Of a DNA stretch of 64,000 nucleotides, positions 34,408 to 44,998 are shown in pieces. The notes under the pieces were generated by a model. It worked only from the letters and a program-made list of their open reading frames with translations, was not told the origin of the DNA and searched no databases. This DNA comes from Tuctoria greenei (Eukaryota > Streptophyta > Magnoliopsida > Poales > Poaceae). The stretch spans positions 84,360,301 to 84,424,300 of the forward strand of contig JAYESD010000005.1 in assembly GCA_036927565.1 (NCBI GenBank), read 5' to 3'. Every line of letters begins with the position of its first letter. The stretch's first letter is position 1. The translations under genes and the position numbers were made by a program.

Positions 34408-36002
34408 TCTCAGAAGAAGATTATCTCAGGCGGTTGGTAAGTAATACCCGCCTGAGATAAACATCTTCTCAGACGGTTGGTAAGTACCAACCGCCTGTGA
34501 AGATATTTACTTCTTCTTAATTAATATTCTTGATTAAATGTGGTCCTTTAAAAAGGCAAAATCCACTTTCTTGTAATATTATTGATAAGTAAAGGTTACC
34601 ATTAAATTTCACTTCATAAATCCTTTGAAATTGGTCAGAACATAAAAAACATACAACAAATGCTATTTTTCATTTTTCTATCTTGATGAATATAATGCTT
34701 TTTTCATTTATTTTTTCAGTGGACATTTTTAATCATCATACCAACCTCTATGAATTTTTTCAGGTTTTTTTAAATTTTTTTGAATCAATGTGTGTTCATA
34801 ATTTGATGAATGCCTCATATGTATATGAGCATTTAGTTAGAATGGTGGATAGTTTGAAGTTTGACATGTTGGAATGCTTTTAAAAAAAATAATAAAAAAT
34901 CATACATGAACAAATTATACATATATGTCCATACCAACAATTTTGATTGAAGGAACTTTTTTTATGAGATACACAAATGTGAATAATATGTGAGTAGAAA
35001 TTAATTTGATTTTTACCAAAACATTACAATGTCAGCTATACAAGTTTTAAAAATATTTTGTTCAGGTGGTAGATGTTAATTTTATACAAATGTAGAAGAA
35101 AGAATCATCGAATTTGGACACAATTTGCATAATCTAAACATGTTTGAGTATTTATATTGGAATCTAAAAAAAAGCAAGGGATAAGGAAATTGAAGAACAG
35201 TATCGGGAATTATCTCAGACGGTTGGTAAGTAATACCCGCTTGAGATAAACATATTCTCAGACGGTTGGTAAGTACCAACCGCCTGTGAAAATATTACTT
35301 CTTCTTAATTAATATTCTTGATTAAATGTGATCCTTTAAAAAGGCAAAAATCCACTTTCTTGTAATATTATTGATAAGTAAAGGTTACCATTAAATTTCA
35401 CTTCAAAAATCCTTTGAAATTGGTCAGAACATAAAAAACATACAACAAATGTTGTTTTTCATTTTTCTATCTTGATGAATATAATGCTTTTTTCATTTAT
35501 TTTTTCAGTGGACATTTTTAATCATCATACCAACCTCTATGAATTGTTTCAGATTTTTTTAAATTTTTTTGAATCAATGTGTGTTCATAATTTGATGAAT
35601 GCCTCATATGTGTATGAGCATTTAGTTAGAATGGTGGATAGTTTGAAGTTTGACATGTTGGAATGCTTTTAAAAAAATTAAAAAAATTCATACATGTATA
35701 AATTATACATATATGTCCATACCATCAATTTTGATTGAAGGAACTTTTTTTTATGATATACACAAATGTGAATAATATGTGAGTAGAAATTAATTAGATA
35801 TTTACCAAAACATTACAATGTCAGCTATACAAGTTTTAAAAATATTTTGTTCAGGTGGTAGATGTTAATTTTATACAAATGTAGAAGAAAGAATCATTGA
35901 ATTTGGACACAATTTGCAGAATCTAAACATGTTTGAGTATTTATATTGTAATCTAAATAAAAAAGAAGCAAGGTATAAGGAAACTGAAGAACAGTATCGG
36001 GT
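34408..36002 (+). repeat. Two tandem copies of a ~0.79-kb unit
   Basis: Units begin near 34417 and 35208 with TTATCTCAG[GA]CGGTTGGT, and a third boundary is at 36003. The copies are almost identical, including the 66-codon frames at 34683-34883 and 35472-35672, which differ at only three residues. They are AT-rich, and each starts with a palindromic pair CTCAG[AG]CGG ... CCGCCTGAGA. A partial third copy is at 36944-37390. I treat the short frames as non-coding. Confidence 0.85.
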
Positions 36003-36289
36003 ATTATCTCAGACGGTTGGTAAGTAATACCCGTCTGAGATAAACATTTTTGAAACTACAAGAAGTTAATTAACGGCCTGAGAAGATGTTAGTTAACCGA
36101 CGTGCCGCACGAGGTCTGCGGAGAAGTTAAGAAGCCGTGGTGCAGGCACGCGTGCGCGATGTTCCACATGGATACCAAGGATCTCTGAAGATCGTCTTCC
36201 ACAGTGGTATAATTGTGCGCCGCACGAGGTCTGCAAAGAGTTCAATGCGCGGGAAACGAACCGCTCCCTCGTCTACTCCGCACAGACCA

Positions 36290-36296
36290 TATATAA
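36290..36296 (+). promoter_or_regulatory. TATA box upstream of the decayed accessory ORF
   Basis: TATATAA lies in CCATATATAAGGCGC, 107 bp before ATG 36397. The flanking TCAATGCGCGGGAAACGAACC resembles the sequence upstream of the intact ORF (near 33672), showing that promoter and gene were duplicated together. Confidence 0.55.
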
Positions 36297-36396
36297 GGCG
36301 CGTCGTCGGTTATGTACAAGCACAGAACTTTTGCAATCCTTTTTTCTTCTTCCATCGTTCCACCTCCTAGCCCGGCGCCAACAAACCACCACAGCC

Positions 36397-36801
36397 ATGG
36401 CCAACCTTCTGCCTCCTAGCCCGCCGAGGTAGCCACCCTGCAAGCGGATACGCTGCAGCTCCCCCGAGAGGGTGAATGACGACCAGCGCGTTCCACCTCC
36501 GGTGCAGCCGGAGCCACCGGTACAGCCGGAGCAATCGGCTCAGCCGGAGTAGCCGACCCACTCTCCTGCTGCATCATCGCCGGAGGAGGAGGAGGAGGAG
36601 CAGGAGGTGGAGGAGGAGGAGGAGGAGGAGGACGACGACAACAACGACGATGATGACGACGACGACGATGATGACGACGATGACGATGGCGACGACGGCG
36701 ACCACCACCATGGTGACGACGATGACGACGACGAGTCGGAGGAGGACCGCTTGGCGTGGTTTGAGAAGTTGGCGGAGAGGGAGGAGGAGGCGGGGCCGTA
36801 G
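36397..36801 (+). pseudogene. Decayed paralogue of the 144-aa accessory ORF with an expanded Asp/Glu tract
   Basis: It starts MANLLPPSPPR, parallel to MADLPLPSPPR of the intact copy, then has in-frame TAG at 36430 and again at 36550. The central helical domain is missing. The acidic tail is greatly expanded by GAC/GAT/GAG triplets (about 36580-36760), followed by a new end (DRLAWFEKLAEREEEAGP). The reading frame is unchanged throughout. Confidence 0.6.
36580..36760 (+). repeat. GAN trinucleotide repeat
   Basis: Imperfect GAG, GAC and GAT triplets run for ~180 bp, encoding almost only Glu and Asp in the frame of the decayed paralogue. Confidence 0.85.
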
Positions 36802-36943
36802 TGTAGTTTTATGATTTCCTTTACATGTTTAGCTTCAATTCTGTTCTTGTACATATTTCTTGTGTTTTGTAATATATATGTGTTCATTCGTGTCAATGAA
36901 TACAGGTGTGTTAGAATTTCTGGATTTCAATCAAGTGAATGTG

Positions 36944-37390
36944 CTCTAAATGCTCATATGTATATGAGCATTTAGTTAGAATGGTGGATAATTTGAAGTT
37001 TGACATGTTGGAATGCTTTTAAAAAAAATTAAAAAAATTCATACATGTATAAATTATACAAATATGTTCATACCAACAATTTTGAGTGAAGGAATTTTTT
37101 TTTATGAGATACACAAATGTGAATAATATGTGAGTAGAAATTAATTTGATATTTACCAAAACATTACAATGTCAGCTATACAAGTTTTAAAAATATTTTG
37201 TTCAATTGGCATTATCTTAGGCGGTTGGTAAGTAATACCCGCCTGAGGTAAACATCTTCTCAGGCGGTTATTAAGTACCAACAGCCTGTGAAGATATTTA
37301 CTTCTTAATTAATATTCTTGATTAAATATTTTTTCAGGCGGTTGGTAAGTAAAACCCGTCTGAGATAAAGTTAAAAACGGCCTGTGAAAA
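36944..37390 (+). repeat. Partial third copy of the 0.79-kb unit and palindrome clusters before TNP2
   Basis: Bases 36944-37200 match the middle and end of the tandem unit. They are followed by CAGGCGG inverted pairs at 37211-37290 and 37335-37390. The TNP2 promoter begins right after. Confidence 0.8.
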
Positions 37391-37399
37391 ACCGACGTC

Positions 37400-37406
37400 T
37401 ATATAA
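37400..37406 (+). promoter_or_regulatory. TATA box for the TNP2 transposase
   Basis: TATATAA lies in GTCTATATAAGGACCCCTCACC. The following AAGGACCCCTCACC also occurs, with a near match, upstream of the accessory ORF (AAGACCCCTCACC, ~33595). A 5' leader exon ending near CTCTGCAAG|GTAAATG (37605) and an acceptor just before ATG 38227 are likely. Confidence 0.6.
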
Positions 37407-38226
37407 GGACCCCTCACCGCAGTCAAAACGCAACCCTGGAGAATTTATATTGACGCTACAAGGCTGTTGAATTTCCCTTGCGCCGCGCCGCCGCTCCGCC
37501 GCCCAGCCCATACTGCCGCGCCGCCGCTCAACCCCGCACCGCCACTTCTCCACCCAGCCGGCTCACCATGCTGACGCCTCCCCACCGTGCTGACGCCTCT
37601 GCAAGGTAAATGTAGTTTCCTTACTTTTTCTTTGTATATTTTCATTAGCTGATAAGCTGTTAGTTTTGTGTGTTCTGGTATATGGATTATGTCCTTTTGC
37701 ATGTGTAAGCACTGTATGGATTGTGTTATGGTATATTGATGTGTGGACTATATGGATTGTTTCCTTTTTGTACCTATTATGTGACATGAATATGATGTTT
37801 AATTAACAGATGCTATTGTAATATATATAAGATGCATGAAGTTTACCCGAACTTGTAATTGTAGTTTTATGTGTTTTCCTTTTCAATATGCTACTTATGT
37901 GTGCGTACCTCCTGCTTGCATATATTTCGAAAAAGTGATTAGGGTTAGCTTTCTAAGGAGATGGTTTTATAACTCACCCATTTAGTTACCATCGTTGGAT
38001 GGGATCCGACGTCAAGATATAACGGACCGGATCCCACCCAGACCTAGCCCATGCTGTTGGGCCTGTTTCCCCCTTTGACTCCGTCCGCCTCAAGACGTTG
38101 GCCGTCACCTACATTAGTCGCCCTAATCATACTTGTTATGTCTCTGTAAATTCATTTTATAGAAGACCTTTAGAGAATATTTGTGGCCAAATTTTGTAAA
38201 TCTGACAAAAATTCTATTATTGAAGC

Positions 38227-41200
38227 ATGGACCGTCGAGCGTGGATGTATAACATGCCAAGACCTGATCCTATGTACATTCATAATGTTGCAAATTTTAT
38301 TGAAGCATCCAAGAGACATGCGATGTTGCAAAAGATAGATGACATATTATGTCCATGTATCGACTGCGAAAATAAGATTGCTTGGATGGATACTATAGTA
38401 ATCCAATCTCATTTGGTGAAAAGAGGTTCCAAAAATAACTACACAATATGGACAGAGCATGGTGAGTTAGATACACATGATGTGGATAAAGATGATGAGA
38501 GAGGCTCAGATGATGATAATGTTCATATCGATGATGGTAGTGACAATCAAGCTGGTGATGATGATGATAAGTTCGATTGTGAGGAGATGTTGCGTCACAT
38601 TGAACCATATGTACTGACTTCTATGGGAGCAAGCAAAGGTTTAAGTAAAATGGAGACATTGCAGAATGCGGCGACAGAGCTTTTATATGATGAATCAAAC
38701 GGTTGTGATAAAGAGTTTACTACATTGCGTGCAGTCTTAGAACTACTAAAGTTGAAAGCTACGCATGGATGGTCCGATTGTAGTTTCTCTGATCTTTTGA
38801 ATCTTCTGGCAGAAATTCTTCCAAATCCAAATAAACTGCCCAGAAGCACTTATAAAGCGAAGAAACTTCTTTGCCCGATGGCACTAGGTGTGACAAAAAT
38901 ACACGCTTGTGTGAACCATTGTATTCTGTATCGCAAAGAGCATGAGCTCGCAACTAGATGCCCCATTTGTAGTGTCAGTAGATATAAGAAGGACTACAAT
39001 CACCAGTATGTTACCAACATGAAAAAGACTCAGAAGAATAAGAAGTTTATTATTGGTCCTAAAGGTGATGATGACGATACTTCTGGTGATGCAGATGGGA
39101 AGAATAAGAGAAAAATTCCTGCCTTGGTGATGTGGTACCTTCTGGTAATTGATCGCTTGAAGCGTTTGTTCTCAAACCCTAGGGAGGCTGAACTTATGCG
39201 TTGGCGTTCCGAGCAACGCAAGAAGAATGAAAAACATATACGACACCCTGGTGATGCAACACAGTGGAAAAATTTCGATATTCAGTATCCAGAATTTGCA
39301 AAGGAAATTAGAAATGTGAGGTTTGCCTTGGGTACAGATGAATGAATCCGTTTGGTGAAAAAAGGAGCATACACAGCACATGGCCCGTGGTCTTAACTAT
39401 GTACAACCTACCGACGTGGTTGTGTCACAAAAGGAAATATATCTTATTATTTGTTCTTATCCAAGGTCCGAAACAACCCGGCATCGAAATTGATGTGTTC
39501 TTGGAACCTTTAATGGAAGATATGGCGAAATTGTGGAATGAAGGGGTACATACATGGGATGAGTACAAGCGGGAGTATTTCACGCTAAGAGCATTGATAT
39601 TCGTTACCATGCATGATTATCCCAGACTGTTTACATTATCGGGACAAATGAAAGGGGAGAAAGGTTGCGTTAGGTGCGTGGATAGAATTGGATTTCTATA
39701 CCTCACTTCATCCAGAAAGACGGTGTACATGAGACATCGACGGTTCTTGACAGATACACACAAGTATAGGAAGATGAAAGAACAATTTTATAACAAAATC
39801 GAAAAAGATACTGCACCAAAACCTTACAGTGGAAAACATGTGTTTGAAATGGTCAAGAACATTCATATTGCTTTTGGTAAGGGAAAAATAGTAAAGGAAT
39901 TAGGAGAAAGAAAAGTACATCTTCGGATGATACAACTGACCTGGATTTCAAGAAACAATCAATTTTTTTCAAGTATCTTCCGTATTGGAAGAATCTGGAA
40001 TTTTGCCATAGTATTGATTTGATGCACGTTACAAAGAATGTATTTGACAGCATCATTGGGACATTGCTGGACATGCCGAGGAAAACAAAGGACGGATTAA
40101 ATTCACGTATGGACCTAGTAAATCTTGATTTGAGACCAGAGCTTCATCCAGTAGAAAAGGCGAACGGGAAGCATTACCTTCCCCTAGCCAGCTACAACTT
40201 GACGCTAGAAGAGAAAAAAGCAATTTGTGAATGCTTGCGTGGGATCAAAGTGCCCACGAGTTTCTCATCCAATATCCGCAAACTAGTCTCGATGAAAGAC
40301 TTGTCTTTATTCGGTTATAATTCTCACGACTGTCACATGATGATGATAGTTTTCCTTGCCATTGCAATAAGAGTAATCAAACCTGAGCATATAAAAGTTG
40401 TCATCACACGTTTGTGTTACTTCTTCAATGCAGTATCGCAAAAGGTCATAGCACGTGAAGATTTAGACTATCTGAAAACATACATCGTCGAGACAATGTG
40501 CAAGCTTGAGATGTGTTTCCCACCATCCTTTTTTGATATGCAAGTACACCTAATCATACATCTTGTTGATCAGATAAAAGCATTGGGGCCACTATATTTA
40601 CATCATATGTTTTCGTTGGAGAGATATTTAGGAGTATTAAAAGGTTATGTGCAGAACCATGCTCACCCAGAGGGTTCAATTATGGAAGGATACACCACTG
40701 AAGAAGTGATTGAGGGTTGCGCTGATTACATCAAAGATGGAAAATCGATAGGTGTGCCTATACCGGTACATGAGGGTAGACTACGTGGGAGAGGCAAAGT
40801 GGGTAAGAAAACTTTTATTGTTCAAGATTACAAGAATGTACACCGTGCACATTTTGGTGTACTACAACAGCTCGCAATAGCTGAGTTGTACATTGAGGAA
40901 CACCAAATTGAGCTTCGTGATAAATACCAAGACCGCACAGAGGACTGGATCATGAAAGAGCACAGAAGATGTTTCACTGAATGGTTAATGGACAAAAAGA
41001 TATCATACACTATAGAAGAGGCGACAATGAAGAAGTTAGCTTCTGGCCCATCTTCTTTGGTAACATCATGGCAAGCATATGACATCAATGGTTACACATT
41101 TTACACTAAAGGAAAAGATGGTAAGAGTGTTGCACAAGGGCAGAAGACCACATACTTCGGGTTCATAGAGGAAATATGGGAACTCGATTATGGCGAAAGA

Positions 41201-41584
41201 ATGGTAATGCCCGTATTTAAGTGCCAATGGGTCAACCATCCTGATGGTTTGAAAGTGGACAATTACGAGCTGACACTGGTAGACTTGAATAAAGTGGGTT
41301 ACAAAGATGAACTGTGGGTTCTCGTCGATAATGTTGCACAAGTTTTTTATGTTCAAGATCCAAAAACTGAGAAGTTGCACGTAGTTGTTTCTGGAAAGCG
41401 AAATATTGTTGGGGTTGAGAATGTGGGAGATAATGAAGAGGAATATAATCAGTATGAAGAGATGTACCTTTTCACCGAACCAGAAAACATCAAGCGCGTA
41501 GAGAGAAGCATTAAAAAGAATTTGAAACCCTATATGCGCGAAGATGTCAATGCTGGAAAAAATGTATATAGCAATGCGAGATGA
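38227..41584 (+). pseudogene. TNP2-type CACTA transposase (TNPD homologue) with two frameshifts
   Basis: The N-terminus (MDRRAWMYNM.., residues 1-80) is the transposase-associated domain. The tnp2 core follows with NVRFALGTD, MNPFGEKRS..HSTWPV, GPKQPG, GQMKGEKGCVRC, HRRFL and LMHVTKNVFDSIIGTLL motifs. DUF4218-type (MCFPPSFFDMQVHLIIHLV.. near 40500-40740) and DUF4216-type (near 41140-41420) regions follow. Frameshifts near 39340 and 39915 split it into three frames (38227-39345, 39342-40022, 40019-41584); otherwise the protein is continuous. Full-length family members cut at the TIRs. In this copy expression of a complete protein would need both shifts corrected. Confidence 0.88.
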
Positions 41585-41601
41585 TATATATTGTATATAT
41601 T
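41584..41601 (+). promoter_or_regulatory. TATA-rich stretch between TNP2 and the SUMO E2 gene
   Basis: ATATATATTGTATATAT lies 120-137 bp before the E2 start codon. It could be an own promoter for the E2 gene or part of the TNP2 3' end. Confidence 0.35.
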
Positions 41602-41720
41602 TGTATCTTCTGAAATCAACTTAGAACAATGTTGGTATATGGATTGTGTCCTTTTGCATTTGTGTACATATGCGTTTGGACTCAATAATTTGGAAGTTTG
41701 GAAGTTTGGTCTTTCAGATA

Positions 41721-42484
41721 ATGATGTCTCGGGCATGTAGCCGATTGAAGGAGGAGCGCTTGGCTGGACTGATGAACTTAACTGTAGTTTGTTTTTCCAT
41801 CTTGTTTGTTTTTGGTATTTTCAATTTCTCTGCGTAGGGTTTCTCTGCGAAGCCTGAATCGGGAGATTTATTGAAGTGGCAGTGCATCGTCCCCGGTAAA
41901 GCAGGGGTAAGTCATGAAGAACAAGCACAATATGAGTTTAACCATTGTCCTCCTATTAATAAATTTCTTTTGCAGACTGAATGGGAAGATGGTTACTACC
42001 CCCTGACAATCTCCTTCTCTGAGGACTATCCCTTGGTGCCTCCAAGATGCGCCTTTCCAATTGGGTTCTTCCACCCAAATGTCCATCGTTCGGGAGCACT
42101 GTGCATCGGGATTCTTGATCAAGAGACTGTAAGATAGACCTATTTTGTTCATGTAATTATTAATTATAATTGTTGTCGAACTTATTTGAACTGGTTTCTT
42201 ATATTTCTTAAATTATATTTCGTAGGGGTGGTGCAGTGCTTTTACAATCAAAACTATACTACTTGAAGTTCAGCGTTTGCTGCATCAGCCAAATGTGCCT
42301 GACGTTGGAAATGATTGCTATAATCTACTTATCAAGGTTAGATGACACTTTGACTTAGTGACCAATGTAGGTTATTCATTCCTCCTTCGACATTTGTTAA
42401 TTTAAATAATGTCAATATTTTCAGGATCCAACGGAATATAAGAGACGTGTTCGGGAGCAAGCAGGACGGTACAATTTAGATTGA
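41721..42484 (+). CDS. SUMO-conjugating enzyme (SCE1/UBC9-like E2), five exons, captured in the CACTA element
   Basis: Exons at 41721-41783, 41838-41906, 41976-42128, 42226-42336 and 42425-42484 join with GT-AG introns, all in phase 0, to 151 residues (plant SCE1 is ~160). Matches to UBC9 are GFSAKP, WQCIVPGKAG, FSEDYP, FFHPNV, ALCIGIL, EYKRRV. The catalytic triad fits with family spacing: Asn79 (HPN), Cys87, Asp121 (N-8-C-34-D). Oddities: His81 replaces the usual Tyr after HPNV, the D-loop is a residue shorter, and exon 1 has lost the basic KSWRKNHP-type segment that contacts SUMO and E1. Exon borders coincide with those I recall for plant SCE1, so genomic DNA rather than a cDNA was captured. 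It lies 136 bp after TNP2 on the same strand and is free of stops. Exon 1 and the choice of ATG (41721 or 41724) are the least certain parts. Confidence 0.82.
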
Positions 42485-42659
42485 TCGATGGGAGCTTCAT
42501 CGTCGATCTACAATGAATGTGGCATGATTTTTGTTCTCAGTGTGTAAATAAATTATCTTTGAACAATTGTAAAGCCTCTAATGGTGTATTATCACAATTA
42601 AGCCAACCTCACTGGTGATCGAGCGTTTCCTATAATGCATTACTGTACTAGTATCCGCT
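42485..42659. other. 3' flank of the SUMO E2 gene
   Basis: It contains AATAAATTATC (~42547), a possible polyadenylation signal. Otherwise it is featureless before the subterminal array. Confidence 0.4.
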
Positions 42660-42699
42660 CATCTGTGTTTTTTCCTGATACAATTTTCCCTGCAAAGAC

Positions 42700-43206
42700 T
42701 ACATACGGTTGTGATAATTGCAACGACTACATCCCTGTAATTTCAATGAAAACCGCTTGTGATAATTGAACAATGACCGCCACTAAAAATACATGATCTT
42801 CTCAGGCCGTTGTTAATTAAGAACCGTATGTGAAGTTCATTACATTACATACGGTTCTTAAACAATGACCGCCACTGAAAATACATGATCTTCTCAGGCC
42901 GTTGTTAATTAAGAACTGTCTGTGAAGTTCATTACATTACAGGCGGTTATTAATTAATAACCGCCTATGAAGATCATGTGTTTACCCAGACGTTTGTTTC
43001 TTAAAATCCGCCTATGAAGTTAATTGCATTACAGGCGGTTCTTAATTAAGAACCGTCTGTGAAGATCATGTATTTACCCAGACGGTTGTTCTTTAAAATC
43101 CGCATGTGTTGTTCTTTCATCACAGGTGGTTATTTTATCATTCGTCATCACAGTCGCATATTTTTAAGGACTGCCTGTGTTTGAAAATTTGAGGCGCCTG
43201 TAAAAA
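42700..43206. repeat. Right subterminal repeat array
   Basis: Repeated CAGGCGGTT / AACCGCCTGTGA and variants (ACGGTT, AGGCCGTT) occur about fifteen times in direct and inverted order, mirroring the left array. A ~115-bp segment is tandemly repeated near 42770-42880 and 42860-42980. Confidence 0.85.
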
Positions 43207-43223
43207 GGCTTTTTGTAGTAGTG
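43207..43223 (-). repeat. Right terminal inverted repeat of the CACTA element
   Basis: GGCTTTTTGTAGTAGTG is the complement of CACTACTACAAAAAGCC and is followed by the TCA target duplication. Confidence 0.92.
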
Positions 43224-44176
43224 TCAAGAGGGGGCCCTTGGTTGAAGATGTGCTCAGTTGGAGGCATCGCCACTGGTGAAACCTCAGTGTGGTCTAAATA
43301 GGGTAGTAATCCCTTTGTAAAGGCTATTTTGTGATCTCTTGGCCACACACCGAGAGAAGTGTGAGATGGCATAATGGAGGTTCCAGTCATCGAAAGGTGA
43401 TGAAATCATAAACACGTGGGTAAAGAGGTACAAACTCTGTAGAGTGTGTCTAAAACTATCATGATAGTCGTGCTCCCGGTTATGAGCACTTGGACAACTT
43501 TCATGATTAGAGGGAACTCGGTATTAGGATGATATTGGGATGGTTATGGTTGGAATTATGGTTATGGATGGTTATGAATTGAATTCTGGTATTGAATATG
43601 GATATTGGTATATGATGATGGATATGGAATTTGGACTGGTATTATGTTATTAATTATGGCTTATGATGGGTTTATTTCACATACATATAATATATTGCTT
43701 TTCAAATGTTTTAATGTACTTTTCAACACTTAGCCATTATTATTGTCGTCATTTGAATAAGCCACATGTCATACTTTCCACACTTGCTGAGTACGACATG
43801 TACTCACTCTTGCAATCCCCCCCAACAGTTGCAGGTCAGGATTCGGATTTTAATGGTGATAATGCAGAGTTCTAGGCCGTGTCTACCGTCAGCTTTGACT
43901 TTGGTGTTATTGGAGTTGCGCTATCCCTTATGCTTAGTTTGCTTAGTTGCTTAATTAGTTTATTTCCACTGCATTAGTTGAACTTGTCATAAATATTCAT
44001 TAGAGGTTGTATTAGAGGAAAATATGGTTTGTTTAATAAAATTTGGTTCATTAATCTTGTTCTGTGGTAATTTTCTGTATACTCCTTTGTGATGCACTCG
44101 TGTATGTGTGATGAACATCTTGGGCACACATATGCGTTAGCTTGGTTCATTTTCGGATCCGGGCGTCACAAAAAGG

Positions 44177-44998
44177 TTGAAGTTGCTAACGGAGGACATA
44201 TTTGAGAAGGAAGAGCTCATCAACCGTCAAGAGGACATGCTCATCCAACAAAAGGAGAGATGTCAAGAGTTTAAGGAGCTCTTGGATCTTGAAAGAGAAA
44301 GAAGCAATGCACTTGAGCGTGAATTCACCTTGAGCAAGGAAACTTGCTCAAACCTTGAGAAAACTACAATTGTGCTAAAGGATGAACTTGTTAGCTTGAC
44401 GAAAGTTAACAAGATCCTTGAACACAAGTGGAGTCTCTCAAGGTCAATGCTCCCTTTTCCTCTAAAAGCTCACCTTCCACAAATATCAAAACCGAAACAA
44501 CTCAAGCTTGCAAATGCTCTAACTTGAGTATACAACTTAAAGATGAGCTTAAGTTGGCACAAAACAACCAAGCACTAAGAGGTGGTATCTTTTACAAGGA
44601 GAAGATGGCATATGCACGTAGTGCATACACCAATACAAGACATCCCTTGTCAAGGATGGTCTTGGCTATTCTAGGGAAAGGAGGTAAAACGCTAAAACTC
44701 CCAAGAATGGCAAAGACTTGATTGTTTTTGTCAAAGGAGGTTCATATAACAACAACAAGGGAAAGAACATTGCTACATCTCCTAAAATGCCTAAGAAGGA
44801 ACCTCATCCCTTGTTCCATGATTTTGATGCCTCATAGGTTTTTATTAAGGAACAAGTTTGGAAAAGCTTATGCTAGTATGTTGGGCCACACCGCAAGAGT
44901 CCAAAACCTTGTGTGTGGGTGCCCAAGTGCCTCTTGACTAACATTAAAGGAATCAACACCGCTTGGGTACCTAAAGCCAAGGCTTAACTCCTTTTTGT
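44177..44998 (+). pseudogene. Copia D gag, 3' portion (coiled coil), broken
   Basis: The gag of D resumes after the solo LTR with a charged coiled coil (44177-44527; heptads such as NLEKTTIVLKDELVSL). It then shifts frame (44428-44721) and decays through several frames up to the protease. The long coiled-coil gag extension is typical of Sirevirus-like copia elements. Confidence 0.7.

Larger units (their letters stand above)
27212..43223 (+). mobile_element. CACTA (En/Spm, CMC) DNA transposon carrying SUMO-pathway genes, 16.0 kb
   Basis: Terminal inverted repeats of 17 bp (CACTGCTACAATAAGCC and, at the right, the complement of CACTACTACAAAAAGCC; two mismatches) are flanked by a TCA duplication (27209-27211, 43224-43226). 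The element C LTR shows the unduplicated site at 18334. Arrays of a CAGGCGG-core repeat occupy ~0.6 kb inside each end. Inside are a minus-strand TNPA-like/Ulp1 gene, an unknown acidic ORF and its decayed paralogue, a TNP2-type transposase and a five-exon SUMO E2 gene. With two frameshifts in TNP2 and several stops in the TNPA-like gene, the copy is probably non-autonomous now. Confidence 0.93.
25359..44170 (+). repeat. Solo Del-type LTR in copia D gag, split by the CACTA element
   Basis: It starts TGTAACACCC at 25359 and ends GGGCGTCACA at 44170. It is bordered on both sides by AAAAG (25354-25358 and 44171-44175), a perfect 5-bp target duplication. The two pieces (25359-27211 and 43224-44170) add up to about 2797 bp, matching the 2803-bp LTR of element C. 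No internal region is present, so it arose by LTR-LTR recombination. It carries paired CGGACTNGTCCG boxes at 25488-25624 and 26339-26370. Confidence 0.92.

Noticed and set aside
34683..35672. Two near-identical 66-codon frames (34683-34883, 35472-35672)
   Set aside because: They are identical because the DNA is tandemly duplicated. The sequence is AT-rich with no recognisable domain, promoter or codon pattern, and the third partial copy does not keep the frame.
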